8,396 nt of DNA. Origin: JBEEPE01 sp041191265 (GTDB lineage: Bacteria > Verrucomicrobiota > Verrucomicrobiia > Chthoniobacterales > Chthoniobacteraceae). Of the stretch, positions 1 to 6,545 are shown piece after piece. The translations under genes were made by a program, and so were the position numbers. How positions within the stretch are numbered: the stretch's first letter is position 1; the number at the start of each line of letters is the position of its first letter. The DNA lies in assembly GCA_041191265.1 (NCBI GenBank), contig JBEEPE010000069.1, forward strand, positions 1 through 8,396. The letters are read 5' to 3'. The notes below the pieces were generated by a model that worked only from the letters and a program-made list of their open reading frames with translations, ran no database searches and was not told the DNA's origin.

Positions 1-564
1 CGCTCCTGCGTCAACGCCTCCGCCGTGGTCGTGCCAAAGTACGCCCGCGAAATCGCGGACGCGCTCGCGCAACGGCTCGGACCCTACAAGCCCGCCACTC
101 CGGAAGACCCCGAGGCAAAGCTCTCGGGTTTCGCAAATCCCAAGATGGCCGACTTCATCGACATCGCCATCGAGGATGGATTGAAAACCCCAGGCGCGAC
201 GGACATGACCGCGAAGTACCGCGACGGATCCCGCAAGGTCGTCGACAACGGCACCTATCTGCGGCCCACCATCGTGCACTGCGATTCGTTCCAACACCCA
301 CTCGCGAACCGCGAGTTCCTGTGCCCGTACGCCAGTGTTGTCGAAGTGCCACAGGACCGAATCCTGTCGGAAATCGGCGAATCCCTCGTGGTTACCGCGA
401 TCACGCAGGACCCCGGGTTCACGTCGCAACTCCTCGACTCGCACCTCATCGAACGCCTCAACCTCGGCCCAGTTCCCACGATGAAAATCTCTTGGGACCA
501 GCCGCACGAAGGCAACATGTTCGAGTTCCTCTACCGCCGCCGTTCCATCGAACGCGGTTGGTAA
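1..564 (+). CDS. Aldehyde dehydrogenase family protein, C-terminal part (5' end outside window)
   Basis: An open frame runs from base 1 to the TAA at 562-564 (187 residues visible). The first residues read RSCVNAS, which fits the ALDH active-site context (GQxCxxxS), so the third visible residue is probably the catalytic cysteine. Roughly 190 residues after that cysteine is the normal ALDH C-terminal length, so about 250-300 residues should lie upstream. The segment NREFLCPY matches the ALDH (E)EIFGPV element, keeping the glutamate that helps bind the nicotinamide ribose in the family. The tail (WDQPHEGNMFEFLYRRR) replaces the common PFGGxKxSG ending, marking a divergent branch. The family oxidises aldehydes, or reduces acyl groups, with NAD(P). 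The next gene is an alcohol dehydrogenase, so the pair could interconvert acid, aldehyde and alcohol forms of one substrate (inference). The substrate cannot be read from the sequence. Confidence 0.88.
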   Translation, partial: RSCVNASAVVVPKYAREIADALAQRLGPYKPATPEDPEAKLSGFANPKMADFIDIAIEDGLKTPGATDMTAKYRDGSRKVVDNGTYLRPTIVHCDSFQHPLANREFLCPYASVVEVPQDRILSEIGESLVVTAITQDPGFTSQLLDSHLIERLNLGPVPTMKISWDQPHEGNMFEFLYRRRSIERGW

Positions 565-579
565 AACGCATCCGTGTCT

Positions 580-607
580 CGTCCCGTCCGTTCGCGCGGA
601 CGGGACG
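580..607. repeat. Perfect inverted repeat (hairpin) between aldehyde and alcohol dehydrogenase genes
   Basis: CGTCCCGTCC at 580-589 is exactly complementary to GGACGGGACG at 598-607. An extra G-C pair (590/597) and a G-T pair (591/596) leave a 4-base loop. The hairpin sits 15 bases after the ALDH stop and 17 bases before the preferred ATG of the next gene. No T-run follows, so it is not a classical intrinsic terminator. It may be an mRNA-processing or stabilising stem, a partial terminator, or one copy of a dispersed palindromic repeat. Confidence 0.7.
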
Positions 608-624
608 CCCACCCTCCCCAGAGA

Positions 625-1758
625 ATGACCTTCGATCATCTCCAACGAACCCGCATCGTCTTCGGCGCAGAAACCCTCGAACGCATCGGTTCCCTCGCCA
701 GTGAAATCGGCGCTTCCCGCGTGCTCGTCGTTTCCGATCCAGGCATCGTCCGCGCCGGCCACGTCGCGCGCGCCCTGACCTCCCTGACCGCCGCCGGCTT
801 GCAAACAGAGGTGTTCGACGGGGTGAAAGAAAACCCCGACACGGACGTGGTCACCGCATGCGCGAACGCAGCCCGATCCTTCGCCGCAGACCTCCTCGTC
901 GGCATCGGCGGGGGAAGCTCTCTCGACACCGCCAAAGGCGCAAACTTCATCCTCACCAATGGAGGCGAAATGCGCGACTACCACGGCACCGGTAAGGCAA
1001 CCCAACCCATGCTGCCCTTTATCGCGGTGCCCACCACCGCCGGAACCGGCAGCGAATGCCAGAGTTACGCCCTGATTTCTGACGCAGTCACCCACGTCAA
1101 AATGGCCTGCGGCGACCCCAAGGCCGCCGCCCGCATCGCCATCCTCGACCCGTCCCTCACCTGCTCTCAACCCGTTCGAGTCACCGCAGTCACCGGAATC
1201 GACGCCATCGCTCACGCACTTGAAACAGCGGTTACTCTTCACCGCAACCCTCTCTCGCTCATGTACTCGCGCGAAGCGTTCCGGCTTCTCGCAGGAGCCT
1301 TTCGCACCGTCCTTCAACAACCAAACGATGTCGACGCCCGAGGCCGGATGCTCCTCGGCGCAGCATTCGCCGGCACCGCGATCGAAAACTCCATGCTCGG
1401 CGCAGCCCACGCCTCCGCCAATCCCCTCACCGCGCGCTTCGGAGTCGTCCACGGACAAGCCGTCGCCATCATGCTCCCGTCCGTCATCCGGCTCAACCTC
1501 AGCAACCCCTCCGCGCGCGCCGACTACGAACTGCACGCCCGTGCCGCCGGACTCCCCGGAGGCGACGCCCTCCCGGAAGCCGTCCTCGGCTGGATTGCTG
1601 ACGCTGGACTCGCCCCAAACCTTCAGACGCTCGGCGTTCCGCGCGACAGCATTCCGCAACTCGCCTCCGATGCCACCGCGCAATGGACCGGTCGCTTCAA
1701 TCCGGTCCCCGTAACGGCTCCCGATTTCGAAGCCCTGTACCACCAAGCGTTCGCATGA
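625..1758 (+). CDS. Iron-containing (group III) alcohol dehydrogenase
   Basis: A 377-residue protein with the typical length of the Fe-ADH family (FucO/AdhB type), which oxidises alcohols or reduces aldehydes with NAD(P). The nucleotide-binding motif GGGSSLD is at residues 95-101 and the PTTAGTGSE signature at 136-144. The four expected metal ligands are all present at Asp193, His197, His262 and His276, so the enzyme should be active. ATG at 625 is chosen because family homology begins there (MTFDHLQRTRIVFG). An in-frame GTG at 574 would add 17 residues translated through the hairpin at 580-607. The stop overlaps the next start by ATGA (1755-1758), implying translational coupling. The gene lies 60 bp after an aldehyde dehydrogenase, and the two probably act on the same substrate. 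The exact substrate is unknown. Maleylacetate reductase and dehydroquinate-synthase-like relatives are alternatives within the superfamily. Confidence 0.92.
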   Translation: MTFDHLQRTRIVFGAETLERIGSLASEIGASRVLVVSDPGIVRAGHVARALTSLTAAGLQTEVFDGVKENPDTDVVTACANAARSFAADLLVGIGGGSSLDTAKGANFILTNGGEMRDYHGTGKATQPMLPFIAVPTTAGTGSECQSYALISDAVTHVKMACGDPKAAARIAILDPSLTCSQPVRVTAVTGIDAIAHALETAVTLHRNPLSLMYSREAFRLLAGAFRTVLQQPNDVDARGRMLLGAAFAGTAIENSMLGAAHASANPLTARFGVVHGQAVAIMLPSVIRLNLSNPSARADYELHARAAGLPGGDALPEAVLGWIADAGLAPNLQTLGVPRDSIPQLASDATAQWTGRFNPVPVTAPDFEALYHQAFA

Positions 1759-2915
1759 AGCCCTTAACCCTCCGCAACACCATCATGGCCGCCTTCGTCG
1801 CGGCCTGCGGACTCGTCCCCAACGCTTCCGGTGCAGACTGGCCCATGCACCGTGGCGAACCCCAACTGCGCGGACTCTCCACCCTCGACGTCAACGCGGG
1901 CATCGAGCTGGCGTGGACGTTCAAGGCGCCAAAGGGCGTCAAAAGCGGAGCCGCCATTGCCGGAGACCGCGTGTTCCTCGGAGACGATTCCGGAACGCTT
2001 CTGGCCCTCGACCGCGCGACCGGAAAAGAAATCTGGTCCTTCAAAACCGAAAGCGCCATCGAAGCCGTTCCACTCGTTCTCGACGATTCCGTCTACATCG
2101 GTTCAGGCGACGGATTCCTCTACGCTCTCGAACGCAACAACGGAAAACCCCGTTGGAAATACGAGACCGACGACAAAATCAATGGCGGTCCCACCTTCGC
2201 AAAAGTTCCCGAAGGCCCCGCGACCTGGATCATCACCGGAAGTAACGACGGAAACCTCCACTGCGTCGATGCCGCCACCGGCAAAGCCGTTTGGAAAGCG
2301 CCAACGGACAACTACATCAACGGCACCGCAGCACTCACGCCGAACGGACAAGTCATCTTCGGCGGCTGCGATTCCGCGCTCCACGTTGTGAATCTTGCCG
2401 ACGGCAAAGAGGCGCGAAGAGTCGAAATCGACGCCTACGTCGCGTCCTCCGTCGCAGTCGACGAGAAGGGGAGCGTGTTCTTCGGTCACTACGGGAATGA
2501 AGTCGTCGGCATTGACCCCAACAAGGGCGCGATTCGCTGGAAATACCGCGATCGGAACTTCCCCTACTTTGCCTCGGTCTGTCTGCCCGACGGACTCGTC
2601 ATTGCAGGCGGACGCGACAAGCGCTTGCACGCGATCGACCGCGAAAAAGGCGAAAGCCGTTGGCAGTTCCCAACCCGAGGCGCCATCGACAGCTCCCCGA
2701 TTGTTTGCAAGGACTCCGTCGTCTTCGCCTCGATGGACGGTCGACTTTACTGCGTCGCGCTCGCAGACGGCTCCGAACGCTGGGTTTACGAAATTGGCGC
2801 GCCCGTCACCGCGTCGCTCGCAGCAGCAGACGGCATTCTGATTGTGGCCGCTGAGGACGGAAACGTCTTTGCGTTCAAACCCAAATCCACCCCGCAGACA
2901 ACCCCATCACGATGA
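1755..2915 (+). CDS. Exported PQQ-like (BamB-type) beta-propeller protein
   Basis: A 386-residue protein with a signal peptide (Lys2, Arg7, hydrophobic core 9-20). It could be cut by signal peptidase I after Ala27 (ASGA/DW). VAAC at 15-18 also fits a lipobox, so a lipoprotein anchored at Cys18 is possible. The mature part is a run of PQQ/pyrrolo-quinoline-like repeats of the form G-x-L-x-A-L-D-x-x-T-G-K-x-x-W. I count seven full repeats (for example GTLLALDRATGKEIW) plus a closing half repeat (GNVFAFKP) that pairs with the N-terminal ELAWTFKAP strand, giving an 8-blade propeller. No dehydrogenase-specific calcium or PQQ-ligand motifs were recognised, so it is more likely a binding or scaffold propeller, like BamB, than an enzyme. 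ATG 1755 gives the signal peptide. An earlier in-frame start at 1683 would put 24 polar residues before it. The gene overlaps both neighbours by ATGA. Confidence 0.85.
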   Translation: MKPLTLRNTIMAAFVAACGLVPNASGADWPMHRGEPQLRGLSTLDVNAGIELAWTFKAPKGVKSGAAIAGDRVFLGDDSGTLLALDRATGKEIWSFKTESAIEAVPLVLDDSVYIGSGDGFLYALERNNGKPRWKYETDDKINGGPTFAKVPEGPATWIITGSNDGNLHCVDAATGKAVWKAPTDNYINGTAALTPNGQVIFGGCDSALHVVNLADGKEARRVEIDAYVASSVAVDEKGSVFFGHYGNEVVGIDPNKGAIRWKYRDRNFPYFASVCLPDGLVIAGGRDKRLHAIDREKGESRWQFPTRGAIDSSPIVCKDSVVFASMDGRLYCVALADGSERWVYEIGAPVTASLAAADGILIVAAEDGNVFAFKPKSTPQTTPSR

Positions 2916-4255
2916 GCACGGAAGGAAACTCAGAACCCTGCGGGACAACGTCCTCCACCGAAGACACAAAGGCGGGTAATTACTTCGTCGCCAACTATCC
3001 GCCCTTTCATTTTTGGGACAAAGGCACGGCCGAACTCGTTCCCGAACTGATTCGACGCCCCTCTCCAGAAGGCACTCCTCTGGGCGTGTACTTTCACATC
3101 CCTTTCTGTCGCAAGCGGTGCCACTTCTGTTACTTCCGGGTGTACACGGACAAAAACGCCTCAGAGATACAGCGCTACCTGGATGCCGCGCTACTCGATC
3201 TTCAGCGTTACGCCGAGTCTCCGCTGATCGCAGGCCGAAAACCGCGCTTCGTTTATTTTGGGGGCGGAACACCAAGCTACCTTTCCGTCAGTCAGTTGCG
3301 GAGTCTCACGGAACGCATGCAATCCATCCTCCCGTGGGATGAAGCCGAGGAAATCGCGTTCGAAGCGGAGCCGGGGACCCTCAACGAGGCCAAGCTTCAA
3401 GCCATCCGTGACATGGGCGTCACACGCCTCAGCCTCGGCGTCGAAAACTTCGATTCGCATATTCTTGAAGTCAATGGACGCGCCCATCGCGCCGATGAAA
3501 TCGATCGTGCCTATCGCTTCGCACGGACGGTCGAGTTTCCGCAAATCAACATCGATTTGATCGCGGGAATGGTCGAGGAGACCGACGAAAACTGGGAACG
3601 AAATATCCAGCGAACCCTCGAGCTCCGACCCGATTGCGTGACGATTTACCAAATGGAAGTGCCCTACAACACGGGCATCTACAAGAAGATGAAAGAGGAA
3701 GGGAAGCTCGTTGCGCCCGTCGCCAGTTGGCAGAAAAAGAGGCAGTGGGTCGGAGAGGCTTTCGCCGCGTTCGAGAAAGCGGGATACACCATCACCAGCG
3801 GTTACACCGCCGTCCTCGACCCGAACAAAACCAAGTTCGTCTATCGCGACGCGTTGTGGACGGGAGCCGATTTGATTGGTGCCGGTGTCGCGTCCTTCGG
3901 TCACCTCGGGGGCGTTCATGTGCAAAATCTGACGGAGATCGAGACGTACATCGACGCCGTGACCAGCGGTCGCTTTCCCGTGAGCCGCGCCATGGCAACC
4001 ACGCCGGAGGAGCGCATGATTCGTGAGCTGATTCTCCAACTAAAACTCGGCCACGCCGATGCAAACTACTTCCGCTCAAAGTTTGAAATCATTCTCAAAG
4101 ACCGGTTTGCATCGCAGTTTGATGACATTATCCGCTCAGGACTGGGCGATTGGGACGGTTCGGTGTTCCGCCTGACACGTGAGGCCTTGCTGAAGGTGGA
4201 CACCCTGCTTCATCCCTTCTTCCTACCGGTTCACCAGAACTCGCGCTACGCATGA
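2912..4255 (+). CDS. HemN-like radical SAM protein (coproporphyrinogen III oxidase family, function uncertain)
   Basis: A 447-residue protein. YFHIPFCRKRCHFCYF at residues 60-75 holds the [4Fe-4S] cluster motif CX3CX2C (Cys66, Cys70, Cys73). HemN-family landmarks follow: FGGGTPS (116-122), EAEPGTL (151-157), RLSLGVENF (172-180) and NIDLIAGM (213-220). The C-terminal region (about 365-437) resembles the HemN_C winged domain, with an LTREALLKVDTLLHPFF-like ending. True HemN has a fourth cysteine directly after the motif (CXC); here that position is Phe75. The usual HemN N-terminal substrate lid is replaced by a stretch with NYFVANYPPFHFW at 23-35. It is therefore probably not a haem-pathway oxidase. 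HemN-like relatives include HemW, anaerobic haem-opening enzymes (ChuW/HutW), class C radical SAM methyltransferases and cyclopropanases (known families). The operon, with a chorismate-lyase-like gene next, favours a role in making a secondary metabolite or lipid (inference). Confidence 0.85.
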   Translation: MSTEGNSEPCGTTSSTEDTKAGNYFVANYPPFHFWDKGTAELVPELIRRPSPEGTPLGVYFHIPFCRKRCHFCYFRVYTDKNASEIQRYLDAALLDLQRYAESPLIAGRKPRFVYFGGGTPSYLSVSQLRSLTERMQSILPWDEAEEIAFEAEPGTLNEAKLQAIRDMGVTRLSLGVENFDSHILEVNGRAHRADEIDRAYRFARTVEFPQINIDLIAGMVEETDENWERNIQRTLELRPDCVTIYQMEVPYNTGIYKKMKEEGKLVAPVASWQKKRQWVGEAFAAFEKAGYTITSGYTAVLDPNKTKFVYRDALWTGADLIGAGVASFGHLGGVHVQNLTEIETYIDAVTSGRFPVSRAMATTPEERMIRELILQLKLGHADANYFRSKFEIILKDRFASQFDDIIRSGLGDWDGSVFRLTREALLKVDTLLHPFFLPVHQNSRYA

Positions 4256-5130
4256 TTCCTTCGGGAACCAGTGAATCGCTCGCACCACTCCGGCATTTCC
4301 ACCCAGTGCCGGAGGTGCGCTTCGTGACCTCCGCCGAGCTCCCAGCCAGCGTCCGCTCGCTGCTCGCGCATGATGGCGACATGACCTCCCGACTTGCCCG
4401 CGCCTACGGGTCCGACATTCAACTTCAGGTCGTCCAACACCGCATGACAGACACTGCGCTCGCGCGCGAGGTCGTGCTACGAACGAGTTCCGGAGAGGCC
4501 GTGGAATACGGGGCCATTGAAATCTTTCTGCAACACCTCGAGCCGTCAGTCAAAGCGGCGACCGTTTTACAACGCGAACCCTTTGGCGGAATCCTTAACC
4601 GTCTCGGCACGGGCTACTACAGCGCCCCCTCCGCCTACTTCGTCGTTCACTCATCCAATCTCCCCTTCTCGGCCTTTGATGCCGTCGGGGAATGCTTTGC
4701 CCGATGCAATGTGCTGCGCAACTTTGAAGGTCGCGAACTGGCGCGGATTGTTGAGGTCCTGTCACCGCTGGCCGCCTCGCTCAATCCCGTCCACCCCGCC
4801 CGACCGTCTTTTTCGCGCTCCCAGTACGACGGCATCTACCTTGGCGCCAACGCATCAAACTGCATTGCAGCGACAGAGGCTTCGGAGTCCGGAAAAGCGG
4901 TTCTGCTCTTAGACCACTCCAGCCTTTCGCAACCGCCACCAGAAATTGCGGCCCCACCTCCCGCGGATACGTTATTTCCAGACGCATTCGGACTTCTCCT
5001 CCGCGCACGTCGATCGGGCGTGGAAGTTCACGAAGCCACTCTCTACCACGCGCTCAGTACCACGGAACTGACCGCCACCGCGCGCGACGGTTCGACACAT
5101 CGTCTTCGTGGCCTCATTCACGAGGCGTAG
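4252..5130 (+). CDS. Chorismate-lyase-like (UbiC family) protein with a degenerate FAD-Rossmann-like C-terminal segment
   Basis: A 292-residue protein. Residues about 35-172 resemble the chorismate pyruvate-lyase fold (UbiC / DUF98): LLAHDGDMTSRL (37-48), REVVL (72-76), VEYGAIEIF (84-92), the GILNRLGTGYYSAPSA stretch (113-128) and RELARIVEVLSP (161-172). In E. coli UbiC, an Arg in LREV and a Glu in TELFLP handle substrate; Arg72 and Glu168 sit at the equivalent places. The likely reaction is chorismate to 4-hydroxybenzoate plus pyruvate. Residues 173-190 look like a linker. Residues 191-292 match the opening of an FAD-dependent oxidoreductase: a beta-alpha-beta unit (YDGIYLGANASN, then an Ala-rich helix, G214, and VLLLD at 217-221), a helix and strand (RSGVEVHEAT), and a final hairpin ending RGLIHEA. 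The GxGxxG glycines are replaced by Asn200 and Asn203, and the rest of such an enzyme is missing. The gene overlaps the radical SAM gene by ATGA and ends the coupled run. Confidence 0.72.
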   Translation: MIPSGTSESLAPLRHFHPVPEVRFVTSAELPASVRSLLAHDGDMTSRLARAYGSDIQLQVVQHRMTDTALAREVVLRTSSGEAVEYGAIEIFLQHLEPSVKAATVLQREPFGGILNRLGTGYYSAPSAYFVVHSSNLPFSAFDAVGECFARCNVLRNFEGRELARIVEVLSPLAASLNPVHPARPSFSRSQYDGIYLGANASNCIAATEASESGKAVLLLDHSSLSQPPPEIAAPPPADTLFPDAFGLLLRARRSGVEVHEATLYHALSTTELTATARDGSTHRLRGLIHEA

Positions 5131-5250
5131 TTCTCGAAGCCATTCAGCTGGACGGCTTCATGGATAAGCCCCGACTGCGAAGGTTCTAATGAATCGCTGA
5201 TTCGGAATGACTTCTGCGACGGCTTCGGGACATCACCCCTCCCTCTTGCG
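5131..5250. other. Intergenic gap between the coupled operon and the PrsW-type gene
   Basis: These 120 bases hold no open frame of interest and no convincing terminator. GAAGCC (5136-5141) can pair with GGCTTC (5154-5159) as a weak 6-bp stem with a 12-base loop. GACGGCTTC occurs twice, at 5151-5159 and 5218-5226. GAATC-GCT-GATTC (5191-5203) is a small hairpin. The sequence TCTAAT at 5185-5190 resembles a -10 box but has no matching -35. The gap may contain a promoter for the next gene, but none can be defined by eye. No continuation of the FAD-like segment is seen in the frame continuing from the preceding gene. Confidence 0.4.
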
Positions 5251-6432
5251 ATGTCGAACGACCTTGAAACCGCCAAGCAGCTCCTGCTGACGCACCTCTT
5301 TCAAATCCACTCCACCACCGACGGCGCATTCGCGCGTCTGCGCGTCGAATCGGGTCGCATGGTTTTCTTCGCAACCATTTGCGTCTTTTTCGGGCTGGCC
5401 TTCCACATCACCGCTGGGCTTCCCGGTATTCTCGCTTTGGCACTTTCAGTCATTCCCGCCGTCCCCGTCGCGCTGATCGGACTTTGGCTCGACCGCAATG
5501 AACCCGAACCCGCTTGGCTGCTGTTTCGCTCATTTCTTTGGGGCGCCGGCATCGCCACCCTCATCTCCGGAATCGTGAACAGCGCCGTGTCCGCCATCGC
5601 CGGCCCCGAAGCCGCCGTTTTGGTTAGCGCACCCGTTGTCGAGGAAGCCGCGAAAGGGGGCGCACTCATATGGCTCTTTCTGCGCCATCGCGAACATCTC
5701 AACAGTCGACTCGACGCCGCCATCTACGCGCTCTTTATCGGACTCGGTTTCGCCTTGGTCGAAAACGTTGACTACTACTGGGACGCCCTCAAAGCGGGCG
5801 GCCTCGAGACGCTGGCGGGCGTTGCCCTGCTTCGCGGCATCGCATTTCCCTTCGTTCACCCGCTTTGCACGCTTTCCACCGCGCTCGGCGTCGTCAGCGG
5901 TGTCCGCCACAAGGGCGTCGGGCGTTGGCTACTCCCCGTGCTGGGTTACGTCGGCGCAGTGATTCTGCACTCCCTCTGGAACTCTGGCCTCGGTCCACTG
6001 CTCTACCTTCCTGCGGGCATTCCCCTCTTCTTCTGGATCGCCAAACGGGTCGTGCGCGCCAGCCGACGCGAAGGTGAGACGGTGCGCGCCGCCCTGCAAT
6101 CCGCGATCGCACGAGGCGCCCTGCCCCCCTCGCTCGCAAACGGCGCCCTCGTGTCCAAATGGACCGGGCTTGGCGAATGGATCGCAGCCGCCCGCGACCC
6201 GTTTCATCCCCTCCATCAAGGATGGCGCATCCGCCGCCTCGTATGGCTCATGGCGTCCGACGAAAGCGCGCAGCAAATCGTGGCAGGAAGGGAGCCGCAG
6301 ATTCACCCCAGCATCATTCAACAAGCCGCCTGCGAACTGATAGCCCAACAAGTCAAATGGACGCCTCCTTCAGCCAACGCATCACACCAGAATACCGCGC
6401 CACCCCCTCTCCCCGCCCCTCCCTTCCCGTAA
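5251..6432 (+). CDS. PrsW-family intramembrane metalloprotease-like protein with long soluble tail
   Basis: A 393-residue protein with about eight hydrophobic segments between residues 37 and 265. The conserved family residues are present: EEAAK (131-135), GFALVEN (166-172, Glu171), HPLCT (His203) and HSLWN (240-244, His240). This is the PrsW / CPBP-related membrane protease pattern. In Bacillus, PrsW makes the first cut in the anti-sigma factor RsiW, and here a similar regulated-proteolysis role is plausible. Bacillus PrsW is about 220 residues. This protein is longer, with a cytosolic-looking N-terminal helix (about 1-35) and a roughly 125-residue soluble tail after residue 268, ending in a Pro-rich stretch (372-393). 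No sigma/anti-sigma pair is next to it, so the substrate is unknown. ATG 5251 is the first start of the frame, 120 bp after the preceding gene. The preceding bases are pyrimidine-rich, with no Shine-Dalgarno. Confidence 0.87.
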   Translation: MSNDLETAKQLLLTHLFQIHSTTDGAFARLRVESGRMVFFATICVFFGLAFHITAGLPGILALALSVIPAVPVALIGLWLDRNEPEPAWLLFRSFLWGAGIATLISGIVNSAVSAIAGPEAAVLVSAPVVEEAAKGGALIWLFLRHREHLNSRLDAAIYALFIGLGFALVENVDYYWDALKAGGLETLAGVALLRGIAFPFVHPLCTLSTALGVVSGVRHKGVGRWLLPVLGYVGAVILHSLWNSGLGPLLYLPAGIPLFFWIAKRVVRASRREGETVRAALQSAIARGALPPSLANGALVSKWTGLGEWIAAARDPFHPLHQGWRIRRLVWLMASDESAQQIVAGREPQIHPSIIQQAACELIAQQVKWTPPSANASHQNTAPPPLPAPPFP

Positions 6433-6450
6433 GGAGCCGCACGTCAAACA

Positions 6451-6464
6451 ACGCGACGTCGCGT
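6451..6464. repeat. 14-bp perfect palindrome flanked by CGTCAAA direct repeats
   Basis: ACGCGACGTCGCGT is its own reverse complement and lies in the convergent gap between the PrsW-type gene and mazG. CGTCAAA occurs on both sides, at 6442-6448 and 6462-6468, the second copy overlapping the palindrome. With no loop and no T-run it is a poor transcription terminator. The symmetry suggests a protein-binding site or a methylation target, but there is no direct support for either. Confidence 0.5.
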
Positions 6465-6545
6465 CAAATCAACCCGCAGCACAGCACGCATCTATCCACC
6501 TCATGAACCTTCAGCGCAGTGCGATGCGCGAAGGCGGCGCGCCCG

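Noticed and set aside
574..624. Upstream GTG start for the alcohol dehydrogenase
   Set aside because: The extra 17 residues are Arg/Pro-rich, are translated through the hairpin, and lie outside the family homology, which begins at the ATG at 625.
2103..2630. 175-codon open frame on the minus strand
   Set aside because: It is antisense to the propeller gene, whose repeat pattern is clear in the plus frame. No independent evidence of coding.
3191..4039. Long 282-codon open frame on the minus strand
   Set aside because: It lies entirely antisense to the well-supported radical SAM gene, shows no recognisable motifs, and arises from GC-rich codon bias.
5185..5190. Possible -10 promoter box TCTAAT before the PrsW-type gene
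   Set aside because: No acceptable -35 box lies at 16-18 bp, and the sigma-factor consensus of this organism is unknown.
6514..6529. Small stem GCGCA / TGCGC near the end of mazG
   Set aside because: Only five pairs with a six-base loop and no T-run; expected often by chance in GC-rich DNA.
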